Positions 35,987 to 44,178 of a DNA stretch of 64,000 nt are shown here, piece by piece. The DNA is taken from NCBI GenBank assembly GCA_964291485.2, contig OZ220224.1, positions 4,030,001 through 4,094,000 of the forward strand. The letters are read 5' to 3'. The position numbers were made by a program, and so were the translations under genes. The stretch's first letter is position 1; each line of letters starts with the position of its first letter. The notes under the pieces were generated by a model, which searched no databases, was not told the origin of the DNA, and saw only the letters and a program-made list of their open reading frames with translations. Source of the stretch: Kistimonas sp964291485. GTDB lineage: Bacteria > Pseudomonadota > Gammaproteobacteria > Pseudomonadales > Endozoicomonadaceae.

Positions 35987-37411
35987 TTAAACTAGCGCTT
36001 TAGAATTACGAAATAAAAACACAAAACCAAAAATTAACAGTGCCGAAACTGCTGCCATTAAACCAGCAGGATACGCAAACGCTTGCGACAGAGATAAACC
36101 TTCAGGCGCCATAACGATATACGTTACACAAACGGCTGTCATAAACGTTGCTGGCAAACTCACAAACCAATGACTACGTCCATTACGTACCATGTAAACG
36201 GCTGATGTCCATAACACAATGGTTGCCAGCGCCTGATTAGAGAACGCGAAATAACGCCAGATAACCGTGAAATCAACCAGTGTTAACAGGTAACCGGTAA
36301 TAAACACCGGAATGGCGACCAGCAAACGATTACTGATCTTGGACTGTGAGAGATTAAAAATATCCGCAAAAATCAAACGGACACTCCGGAATGCAGTATC
36401 ACCGGAAGTGACCGGACAGGCAATCACGCCCAGCACTGCCAGCAAACCACCAAAGCTACCCATCAAACCCACGGATACTTCGTTCACCACAAGGCCGGGG
36501 CCGCCTTTGGCCAGCACTTCATTCAGGCCGGGAATGCCGTTCGGGAAAAACGTCATGGCAGCCGCTGCCCAGACCAGCGCGACAATGCCTTCCGCAATCA
36601 TCGCACCGAAAAACACCGGACGACCATAGGCTTCATTTTTCACACAACGGGCCATCAGTGGCGACTGAGTGGCATGGAATCCGCTGATCGCACCACAGGC
36701 AATGGTGATAAACAGCATCGGCCACAGGGGCAGACCACCGGGATGAGCAGAGGGTGTACCCACTTCCGGAATGTCCCAGCTTCCAAACACCAATGCACCG
36801 CCAATACCAACTGCCATAATCAGCAATGCCGCACCAAACAGGGGATAAATCCGCGCAATGAGTTTATCCACAGGTACAACAGTGGCAATGAAGTAGTAAG
36901 CAAGAATCACCGCCAACCAGAACGTCTTATTAGCAAAAATCCCTTCAAAGCCCAGGTTACTCAAAAGACCTGCCGGACCGACCATGAAAACCGTGCCCAC
37001 CAGCAACAGCAGGACAATCGAAAACAACCGCATCACCTGCCGGGTTTTATCGCCCAGGTAAAGACCGACAATCTCGGGAATACTTTTGCCTTCATGACGA
37101 ATGGAAAGCATGCCGGAAAAATAATCATGCACAGCGCCGCCAAAAATACAGCCGAACACAATCCACAAAAATGCAGAGGGACCATAGAGCGCACCGAGGA
37201 TGGCGCCGAAAATCGGTCCAAGGCCGGCAATATTCAGAAACTGGATCAGGAAAATCTTGTACCAGGGCAGGGGGACATAATCGACACCATCGGTCTGGGT
37301 GACCGCTGGTGTGGGACGGGACGGGTCCGCACCAAACCACTTTTCAACCAGGGCACCATAAATCAGGTACCCGACAACGAGGGCTACCAGGGAAACGAGA
37401 AAACTTATCAT
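35987..37411 (-). CDS. CstA-family carbon-starvation carrier (short type)
   Basis: A 474-residue membrane protein of the CstA superfamily; E. coli CstA and BtsT take up pyruvate or peptides. The start is the ATG at 37411 (MISFLVSLVAL) with CCGGAG upstream; a TTG two codons earlier is less likely. Family blocks include QFLNIAGLGPIFGAILGALYGPSAFLWIV (about 58-86), GGAVHDYFSGMLSIRHEGKSIPE and ACGAISGFHATQSPLMARC. It is shorter than the roughly 700-residue E. coli proteins, matching the compact subfamily. Substrate not readable. Confidence 0.9.
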   Translation of the reverse strand: MISFLVSLVALVVGYLIYGALVEKWFGADPSRPTPAVTQTDGVDYVPLPWYKIFLIQFLNIAGLGPIFGAILGALYGPSAFLWIVFGCIFGGAVHDYFSGMLSIRHEGKSIPEIVGLYLGDKTRQVMRLFSIVLLLLVGTVFMVGPAGLLSNLGFEGIFANKTFWLAVILAYYFIATVVPVDKLIARIYPLFGAALLIMAVGIGGALVFGSWDIPEVGTPSAHPGGLPLWPMLFITIACGAISGFHATQSPLMARCVKNEAYGRPVFFGAMIAEGIVALVWAAAAMTFFPNGIPGLNEVLAKGGPGLVVNEVSVGLMGSFGGLLAVLGVIACPVTSGDTAFRSVRLIFADIFNLSQSKISNRLLVAIPVFITGYLLTLVDFTVIWRYFAFSNQALATIVLWTSAVYMVRNGRSHWFVSLPATFMTAVCVTYIVMAPEGLSLSQAFAYPAGLMAAVSALLIFGFVFLFRNSKALV

Positions 37412-37551
37412 GAACAACTCCGGGGGAAGGACATGAGGAAGGACTGGGATAGCAGAAAAAGACGTTATATTTTAACGTTGACCTGCCCTTTCAGTTCCTT
37501 GACCCGAAGCAAGGAGGTACGGATTTTTTACTGCGGGATACCAAATTGCGC

Positions 37552-38601
37552 TTATCCAGCGAGCGTTCGCCCAATCCAGTGGCCTGCAGCTTTTCCGGCT
37601 CCGGTCACGCACCAGACACTGTTTTTACGACTGGAGGCACGGGTATCTTTGCGCACCAATCCATGACGGCGCAGCTTCAGGCGAATCATCCGCATCGCGG
37701 TTTCTGAAAAGCAAAAGGCGTCCGCCGCATGTGCATGGGGATACTGGCTGAGCATCTGCTGACGAAAGCGTTCTTCCAACATGACAGACAGGGACTGCAG
37801 AATACGGTCCTCATTACATGACGGCGTCAATGACAGGCGAAAGGCTTCATACACATCAGCCCAGGCCAGTGACACCTTCTGTGTGACCCGATGACAATTA
37901 CCATGAATGAATACATGGCACTGCACACCGAACTCCTGATGTTGCTGTAACCAATCGAAATTCTCATCGATAGCCGTGTCGCCATCAGCATCTGCTGTTA
38001 CAGACTCACTCTCAGCCTTTGGTGGTATCGTGACAGTGCCAGAGGATTTTCTGGATACACAGGTCTCAATGGTGATCGCCGGTTTGGACTGACACCAGCC
38101 GGTAGCCGGATGAGCGGCCACAAATGCCGGAAATCCTGCAATGATGGCTTCCGACAGCGTATCCACCTGACGCCAGAAAACGGGGTTATGACGCTTCAAT
38201 AATGCACGTAATGCCCGCACCCGCCCCAACTCTTCTTCCGACGTAACAGACTGGGAGAGCGTTTCTTCCGCTAAAAGCACACAGAATACGGGTTTATCTC
38301 GCATCAGAGCATAGGTCAGTTCCTGGTGCTGAACACTAACACCGGTTGACGACCGTTCACCGTAACAGGCATTGCCGGCAAAGAGCAGATAATCACAACT
38401 GTTGATCAGGGCTTTTCTGCGTACCCAGTCAGCACTGCTGTCATTTGCCGGAATGGGCTGTCCTTCCTGTCCAAGATCCCACAGCATCGGACACACCGGC
38501 ATACTGTGACTGGCCAGAACCCCATGCAGGATGGCGGTATGCTCAGGCGTGGCTGGCCCGGCCGTCGAGCTGATATAGACGCGGTAAATTCTGTCCTGCA
38601 C
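37552..38601 (-). CDS. DUF4062-like protein
   Basis: A 349-residue cytoplasmic protein with a GTG start and GAGG close upstream. The N-terminal 150 residues begin RVYISSTAGPATPEH, and SCDYLLFAGNACYG with VSVQHQELTYALMRDKPVFCVLL resembles DUF4062, a flavodoxin/TIR-like domain. The C-terminal part has VTQKVSLAWADVYEAFRLSLTPSCNEDRILQSLSVML, similar to the region that often follows DUF4062. Such domains occur in nucleotide-processing and antiphage proteins, but no catalytic residue is certain here. It stands alone between CstA-type and symporter genes. Confidence 0.6.
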   Translation of the reverse strand: MQDRIYRVYISSTAGPATPEHTAILHGVLASHSMPVCPMLWDLGQEGQPIPANDSSADWVRRKALINSCDYLLFAGNACYGERSSTGVSVQHQELTYALMRDKPVFCVLLAEETLSQSVTSEEELGRVRALRALLKRHNPVFWRQVDTLSEAIIAGFPAFVAAHPATGWCQSKPAITIETCVSRKSSGTVTIPPKAESESVTADADGDTAIDENFDWLQQHQEFGVQCHVFIHGNCHRVTQKVSLAWADVYEAFRLSLTPSCNEDRILQSLSVMLEERFRQQMLSQYPHAHAADAFCFSETAMRMIRLKLRRHGLVRKDTRASSRKNSVWCVTGAGKAAGHWIGRTLAG

Positions 38602-38874
38602 GTGACCTCGTGCCCCCTCTACAGTCGGACGTCAGAAGCGGATCTGCAAAACGCTGTATTTATGATATCGCGCGATTATAACGGCAAAATTTATTCCATA
38701 CCTCATATAAAAAACGCGAAAAAACCAGCCTCTGCTAGACTGATTGCCATATTTTTGTCCCGTCACATCCTCAATTCCTGAACACATCGTTTGCAAAAAG
38801 GTCTAAGAACATGAGGATTTTCTGGTTTTACCCGGCCCGGCGCCGACACAGCCCACCACCGGAGAGGAGATACC
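38602..38874. other. AT-rich gap upstream of the first symporter gene
   Basis: Contains AT-rich sequence around 38650-38715 that could hold divergent promoters, but no clear -35/-10 pair. The ribosome site GGAGAGGAG precedes the symporter start at 38875. Confidence 0.5.
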
Positions 38875-40380
38875 ATGACTGTATTGATCAACAGCTTCAA
38901 CGCCATCCTGTGGGGCTATGGACTTGTTTATTTATTGCTGGGTGCGGGCGTCTATTTTTCCCTGCGCAGCGGACTGATTCAGGTCCGGCACTTTCCACTG
39001 ACTCTTCGTTTGCTTCTACAAAGTAAGCGCACCAACGACAGCCGTAATATCTCCTCCTTCCAAGCCTTGTGCACCAGTCTTGCTTCCCATGTTGGTACCA
39101 GCAACCTCGCCGGTGTTGCCATCGCCGTTTACATGGGCGGACCTGGCGCTGTCTTCTGGATGTGGATTATCGCCATACTGGGCATGGCTACCAGTTTTGT
39201 GGAAAACACACTGGCACAGGTGTACAAATCCAATAACTGTGACGGCACCTTCCGGGGAGGACCTGCTTACTATATTGAAAAGGCGCTGGGCCAACGAAAC
39301 CTGGCGATCGCCTTTTCTGTCTGCATGGTGCTGTCTTTCGGTTTTTCATTTAATGCTGTCCATTCCAACTCCGTAGCAACCGCACTCTCTCATGCCTTTG
39401 CACTACCGGAAATGTCGGTCGGGCTGATACTTGCACTGATGACAGCATTAATCATTTTCCGTGGGCTTCGTGGTATTGCCCGTTTCGCTGAACAAACGGT
39501 TCCTTTCATGGCTACCGCGTATATTCTCACGGCAGGCATGGTGATGTTTCTTTACCACGATCGCCTGATTGATGTCTTTAGACTGGTGATTGAAAGTGCA
39601 TTTGGTTTACAAACTGCTGCGGCAGGCGGGATGGGTTACATGGTATCCCAGGCAATGTTGCAGGGCATACGTCGCGGTTTGTTTTCCAATGAAGCCGGTA
39701 TGGGCAGCAGCCCCAACATTAATGCGGTTGCGGCGCCGTCACCCAATCACCCTGCCACTCAGGGGCTGATCTCCATGTTCAGCGTCTTCACCGATACCAT
39801 TTTGATTTGTACAGCCACGGCAATGATCGTGTTGCTCTCCGGCGAATACCTCAATGGTGATGGCGTCACAGGCATTGCCCTGACACAAAATGCCTTGAGC
39901 AGCGCCGTCGGTGCATGGGGTAAGCCATTTATCGCCTTTATCACCATGTTGTTTGGATTTACGTCCATTGTCGCTAACACGTATTACGGCGAGTCCAGCC
40001 TCCGCCATATCAAAGATAACCGACGCCTGATTCTCTGGTACCGTTGCATTGTGATTATGATGGTGTTCTGGGGGTCATTCAGCAGCCTGCCGCTGGTCTG
40101 GTCGCTGGCGGATCTAACCATGGGCGTCATGGCGCTGATCAACCTGGTCGTGATTGTACTGCTCTCAGGCACCGCCTTCGCCTTGCTGAAAGATTTTGAG
40201 CAGCAATATCACAGTGGGGTCGAAAAACCAGTCTTTAACCGCAAACAGTTTCCGGAACTGGATAAAGCCATGGATCAGGATGTCTGGCCCGTGCCGGAAA
40301 ACAATTCCTGTGACCAGGAACCCAATAACGACGACGATGACCCGATGATGCGAGAATTCAGTGACATGGAAAAGCTCTGA
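38875..40380 (+). CDS. Alanine/glycine:cation symporter (AGCS) family protein, copy 1
   Basis: A 501-residue Na+-coupled amino-acid symporter of the AGCS/DAACS type, expected to import alanine, glycine or related amino acids. Family signatures are clear: GTSNLAGVAIAVYMGGPGAVFWMW near residues 74-97, GFSFNAVHSNSVA, and FSNEAGMGSSPNINA. About ten hydrophobic helices are visible, then an acidic cytoplasmic tail (NNDDDDPMMRE). A strong GGAGAGGAG site supports the start. It is followed by a second paralogous gene about 260 bases later. Confidence 0.93.
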   Translation: MTVLINSFNAILWGYGLVYLLLGAGVYFSLRSGLIQVRHFPLTLRLLLQSKRTNDSRNISSFQALCTSLASHVGTSNLAGVAIAVYMGGPGAVFWMWIIAILGMATSFVENTLAQVYKSNNCDGTFRGGPAYYIEKALGQRNLAIAFSVCMVLSFGFSFNAVHSNSVATALSHAFALPEMSVGLILALMTALIIFRGLRGIARFAEQTVPFMATAYILTAGMVMFLYHDRLIDVFRLVIESAFGLQTAAAGGMGYMVSQAMLQGIRRGLFSNEAGMGSSPNINAVAAPSPNHPATQGLISMFSVFTDTILICTATAMIVLLSGEYLNGDGVTGIALTQNALSSAVGAWGKPFIAFITMLFGFTSIVANTYYGESSLRHIKDNRRLILWYRCIVIMMVFWGSFSSLPLVWSLADLTMGVMALINLVVIVLLSGTAFALLKDFEQQYHSGVEKPVFNRKQFPELDKAMDQDVWPVPENNSCDQEPNNDDDDPMMREFSDMEKL

Positions 40381-40470
40381 TAACAGCACCTTCATCTGGC
40401 AAATATGACGCTTTCGTACCACTAACAGAATTTTTTTTTGCCCGTCGCCCCAATACGGTAAAAACGGCTT

Positions 40471-40500
40471 AACCCGGTAATCCTCTACATTACCGGGTTT
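40471..40500 (+). terminator. Terminator-like hairpin between the two symporter genes
   Basis: The perfect 11-bp stem AACCCGGTAAT/ATTACCGGGTT has a seven-base loop, then TCC, so the T-run is short. It probably ends transcription of copy 1. Confidence 0.65.
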
Positions 40501-40642
40501 CCACCCTCATAAAACCAACAAGACAAATAGGTATATTCACAGAGCGCAATACGGTATCACGGCAATTTCCTCAATCCGCTTGAGCGGTACTATCGGCTTC
40601 CGAACGATTATAAACACCTTAAACAACCACAAGAGCCGTTAT

Positions 40643-42130
40643 ATGAGTAACTTGATTGCCGTTTTGAATGGCGTAATTTGGGGCAAGCTTCTCGTCGGTC
40701 TTCTGCTTGGGGCTGGTCTGTATTTTACGTTTCGGAGTCGCTTTGTGCAGATCCGCCGCTTTGGCTTCGCCATCAAAACCATGATGGGCAGCCGGGCCAA
40801 GGACGAGCACCATCACATTTCTTCTTTCCAGGCTTTCTGCACCAGTCTGGCTGCCCGTGTCGGCACCGGTAACCTGGCGGGTGTTGCTGTTGCCATTTTC
40901 ATGGGTGGTCCAGGCGCCGTGTTCTGGATGTGGATGATTGCCCTGCTGGGTATGTCCACCAGCTTCGTGGAAAACACGCTGGCGCAGCTCTACAAATCCA
41001 ATAACCACGATGGCACCTACCGTGGCGGCCCGGCTTACTACATTCAGAAAGCCCTGGGGCAACGCTGGCTGGGTATCATTTTCTCCTGCTCCCTGATCGT
41101 GGCGTTTGGTTTTGCCTTTAACAGCGTGCAGTCCAACTCTATTGCTGCTGCCATGGTCGTTTATGAGATTCCGCCACTGGCTGTCGGTATCGTGCTGGCC
41201 ATTGTTTCCGCGCTGATCGTATTTGGCGGTATCCGTTCCATCGCCCGCTTCGCAGAGATGGTTGTGCCCTTCATGGCGCTGATGTACCTGGCACTGGCCG
41301 TGGTTGTCATGCTGCTGAACATCACCGAAATGCCTGCGGTGCTGTCTCTGATCTTCAAGAGCGCCTTTGGTATTGAGAGTGCTGCCGGTGGTGGTGTCGC
41401 TTACCTGATGAAAACCGCCATGGAACAGGGTATCAAGCGTGGCCTGTTCTCTAACGAAGCCGGTATGGGTAGTGGCCCGAATGCTGCGGCAACCGCAACA
41501 CCGACTCCGCACCACCCTGCCACTCAGGGCATCATGGGTATGCTGGGCGTGTTTGTGGACACCATCGTGATCTGCTCTGCGACTGCTGCGATCATCCTGG
41601 TATCCGGCCAGCTGAACAGTGGTAATGAGTTGACCGGTATTGCCCTGACTCAGGCGGCACTGTCCAACGAAATTGGCGGCATTGGTAACCACTTCATTGC
41701 TTTGGCAATCCTGTTGTTCGCGTTCACTTCATTGATCGCCAACTACTACTACGGTGAATCCAATCTGCGCTTCATCAAGGACAACAAGGCCGTTTTGATG
41801 GGCTACCGGGCACTCTTTCTGGCTATGGTTATCTGGGGAGCGATTGGTGAACTGCCCGTAGTCTGGTCCTTTGCCGATCTGGCCATGGGCGTCATGGCAC
41901 TGATTAACCTGTCCGTCATCCTGCTGCTGGCAGGCCAGGTCTTCAAGGTACTCAAGGACTTTGACGACCAGGTGGATGCAGGTCTGACACCGACCTTTGA
42001 CCGGAAGAAGTTCCCGTTCCTGGATAAGACCATGGATCCGGATGTGTGGAATGATGTACCGGAAACCACTCGCAAGCTGGATACTGATACCGCTTCAGAG
42101 CAGCCCCTGGGCGCGGCTCAAAACGCCTGA
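40643..42130 (+). CDS. Alanine/glycine:cation symporter (AGCS) family protein, copy 2
   Basis: A 495-residue paralog of the gene just upstream. The start is MSNLIAVLNGVIWGKLL; the frame runs 21 unconserved codons further. Shared signatures are GTGNLAGVAVAIFMGGPGAVFWMW, GFAFNSVQSNSIA and FSNEAGMGSGPNAAA. The two copies are similar over their length, but the second has the canonical GTGN where copy 1 has GTSN, and shows a different C-terminal tail. This suggests an older tandem duplication with some divergence in substrate or expression. Ends at a good terminator. Confidence 0.93.
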   Translation: MSNLIAVLNGVIWGKLLVGLLLGAGLYFTFRSRFVQIRRFGFAIKTMMGSRAKDEHHHISSFQAFCTSLAARVGTGNLAGVAVAIFMGGPGAVFWMWMIALLGMSTSFVENTLAQLYKSNNHDGTYRGGPAYYIQKALGQRWLGIIFSCSLIVAFGFAFNSVQSNSIAAAMVVYEIPPLAVGIVLAIVSALIVFGGIRSIARFAEMVVPFMALMYLALAVVVMLLNITEMPAVLSLIFKSAFGIESAAGGGVAYLMKTAMEQGIKRGLFSNEAGMGSGPNAAATATPTPHHPATQGIMGMLGVFVDTIVICSATAAIILVSGQLNSGNELTGIALTQAALSNEIGGIGNHFIALAILLFAFTSLIANYYYGESNLRFIKDNKAVLMGYRALFLAMVIWGAIGELPVVWSFADLAMGVMALINLSVILLLAGQVFKVLKDFDDQVDAGLTPTFDRKKFPFLDKTMDPDVWNDVPETTRKLDTDTASEQPLGAAQNA

Positions 42131-42157
42131 TCGTTCGTTTCGTTTGCAAGACTGCAG

Positions 42158-42190
42158 AATCCCCGTACCGGCTGGTGCGGGGATTTTTTC
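42158..42190 (+). terminator. Rho-independent terminator of symporter copy 2
   Basis: The stem AATCCCCG/CGGGGATT (42158-42185) is followed by TTTT, with six T in all. It lies about 30 bases after the stop. Confidence 0.9.
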
Positions 42191-42192
42191 GT

Positions 42193-42753
42193 TCAGGGGG
42201 TCGTGCGAATCGTAATTGAACTGCCGGACAGGCTCAGTCCCTGGATCAACAGGGAACCGAAAGACCCACCCGTGCTCCCCAGTACCCGGATATTATCCAT
42301 GGCAATGGACTCCACATAATCCGGCAGATTGAAACGCACAGCGCCTTCATTGACCAGAATTTCAACCGGGCTCACCCCTGCCTTGTACTGAACACCGGAA
42401 ATACGGGTATCCGCTTCGATGAAATTCAGTAATGGCAGCGAGGTCTTCAACACCTGATCTAATGCAGCCAAACCGGGATACTGCTGATTGGCTTCATTAA
42501 ACTGGGGTTGTTGCTCATCAAATCCCTGTGCAGAGATTGATGACAATGCCATATCATCCAGCGGTACCAAACCAGTCACACCTCGCTCTGCATGGGTACT
42601 GCCCAGCTCACCATCCGGCAACGGCACCAGCTCGGCATGGACCGGTCGCAAAGCCAATAAAGAGAGAATGAATAACAATAAAAACACTGCATGGAGAAAC
42701 AGGTTACTGTCATGTCGCGCTGCCTTCGCGACACACCTGACCGACTTCTTCAT
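42193..42753 (-). CDS. Hypothetical secreted protein with a DUF6160-like N-terminus
   Basis: A 186-residue protein with a long signal peptide (about 1-40, hydrophobic LHAVFLLLFILSLLALRP, cleavage probably after VHA). The mature N-terminus contains LVPLDDMALSSISAQG, a motif resembling the start of FilA/DUF6160-type surface proteins. The rest is rich in beta-strands with VEILVNEGAVRFNLPDYVESIAMDNIRV near the end. Function unknown. It converges with symporter copy 2 across a terminator only three bases from its stop. Confidence 0.6.
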   Translation of the reverse strand: MKKSVRCVAKAARHDSNLFLHAVFLLLFILSLLALRPVHAELVPLPDGELGSTHAERGVTGLVPLDDMALSSISAQGFDEQQPQFNEANQQYPGLAALDQVLKTSLPLLNFIEADTRISGVQYKAGVSPVEILVNEGAVRFNLPDYVESIAMDNIRVLGSTGGSFGSLLIQGLSLSGSSITIRTTP

Positions 42754-43035
42754 AACCGCGACATCCTGTCATTACAAGTATTCATAACCGCCAGATAAAT
42801 CCGTTACCTGACACCCTGACTATAGCAATCCAGAACCACCGGAATTGACCGGACTGCACTACCGAGACAGTGGTTATCGCCAAGGGTTATCAAAGCTTTA
42901 ATGCTTGCTTCATTTCTTACGTAATCAGCCCAATACACCCGCCTCCACCGCGTCGGCAGCCCCCTCAACATTGACCCGTATCACGCACTGGGTTAGTGTT
43001 CGATGCAATTATTCCTGCCCAAAAAGGTCGCCCTG
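42754..43035. other. Gap upstream of xseB
   Basis: 282 bases between the secreted-protein gene and xseB, divergently oriented, so it should hold promoters for both. I see no unambiguous -35/-10 pair or regulator site. Confidence 0.5.
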
Positions 43036-43278
43036 ATGCCAAGCAAGAAAGCGGGCTTTGCTTTCGAAAAATCCCTCTCGGAACTGGAAACCCTGGTCGA
43101 AAAAATGGAGTCCGGCGACCTGACGCTGGAACAATCCCTGGCGGCGTTTGAAAAAGGCATCGGCCTGACCCGCGAATGCCAGAAAGCCCTGGATGACGCC
43201 GAACAGAAAGTACGCATTCTGGTAGAAAAAAACGGCCAGCTGGAATCCCGCCCCTTCGAGAGTGATGTTGACGAGTAA
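43036..43278 (+). CDS. xseB: Exodeoxyribonuclease VII small subunit
   Basis: Small subunit of exonuclease VII, which degrades single-stranded DNA. The start is MPSKKAGFAFEKSL with AGG nine bases upstream, giving 80 residues; a frame extension of eleven codons is not conserved. The conserved helical hairpin FEKSLSELETLVEKMESGDLTLEQSLAAFEKGIGLTRECQ fills residues about 9-48. Its stop overlaps the ispA start (TAATG), so the xseB-ispA-dxs operon is translationally coupled here, the usual arrangement. Confidence 0.97.
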   Translation: MPSKKAGFAFEKSLSELETLVEKMESGDLTLEQSLAAFEKGIGLTRECQKALDDAEQKVRILVEKNGQLESRPFESDVDE

Positions 43279-44177
43279 TGGACATCAAGCAGTACATGCA
43301 GACCTGCCGCCAATGGGCCGATGCAGGCCTTGAGCAGGTCTTTGCCCGTTACCAGCCTGCCGAGGCGCGCCTGCATGAAGCCATGAAATACAGCGTTTTC
43401 AATGGTGGCAAACGGATTCGTCCGATGCTGGTACGCGCCACCTGCGAAGCGCTGGGTGGTTCTGCCCAACAGGCGTTATCCGGCGCCTGCGCGGTTGAAC
43501 TGATTCACGCCTATTCACTGGTCCATGATGACCTGCCGGCCATGGATGATGATGACCTGCGTCGTGGCCAGCCCACCTGCCACAAGGCCTTTGATGAAGC
43601 GACGGCGATTCTGGCGGGGGATGCCTTACAGTCACTGGCTTTTGAAGTGCTGGCCAATCCCGAACTGACCGGAAGCGATGAATCTCAGGATTCCTGCCAA
43701 CTCCAGCAGGTAGCCGTTCTGTCGCGGGCAGCGGGAAACCATGGCATGGCTGCCGGACAGTCCCTGGATATGCAAGGCACGGGAAATCCCCTCACACTAT
43801 CTGAGCTGGAAACCCTGCATCGCCACAAAACCGGTGCACTGATCGAAGCCAGTGTTACGTTAGGTGCACTGTCTGCCGGTGTGATAGAGCCAGAAATGAT
43901 CGCGTCACTGAAACGCTATGCACGGGCAATTGGACTGGCATTTCAGGTACAGGATGACATTCTTGATGTGACGGCCAGCACTGCCACACTTGGCAAACAA
44001 CAAGGCGCAGATATTACCCATGGCAAAAACACTTATGTGTCGTTGCTCGGTCTTGATGCAGCCCGGGAAAAAGCTGCCCAGCTACAAAATGAAGCCCTGC
44101 GAACGCTGAAGGACATGAATGAGCATGTGAAACCGCTGCGCATGCTGGCTGAATATATCGTGAGCCGAAACCACTGA
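43278..44177 (+). CDS. ispA: (2E,6E)-farnesyl diphosphate synthase
   Basis: Trans-prenyltransferase that joins isopentenyl diphosphate to geranyl diphosphate for ubiquinone, undecaprenyl and haem O synthesis. The 299 residues contain the first Asp-rich motif DDLPAMDDDDLRRGQ (about 84-98), the second motif QVQDDILDVT (about 220-229) and GGKRIRPMLV. Length is normal. It lies between xseB and dxs with a one-base overlap upstream and a single base before dxs. Confidence 0.97.
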   Translation: MDIKQYMQTCRQWADAGLEQVFARYQPAEARLHEAMKYSVFNGGKRIRPMLVRATCEALGGSAQQALSGACAVELIHAYSLVHDDLPAMDDDDLRRGQPTCHKAFDEATAILAGDALQSLAFEVLANPELTGSDESQDSCQLQQVAVLSRAAGNHGMAAGQSLDMQGTGNPLTLSELETLHRHKTGALIEASVTLGALSAGVIEPEMIASLKRYARAIGLAFQVQDDILDVTASTATLGKQQGADITHGKNTYVSLLGLDAAREKAAQLQNEALRTLKDMNEHVKPLRMLAEYIVSRNH

Positions 44178-44178
44178 A

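Noticed and set aside
36674..37666. 330-codon open frame opposite the CstA-type gene
   Set aside because: Antisense shadow that runs through the gap and into the next gene.
40619..41692. 357-codon open frame opposite symporter copy 2
   Set aside because: Antisense shadow; His/Gln-rich sequence mirrors the symporter codons.
25448..43000. Integrative element at the tmRNA 3' end
   Set aside because: No integrase, direct repeat of the tmRNA end or phage gene was found, so it is called only an accessory region.
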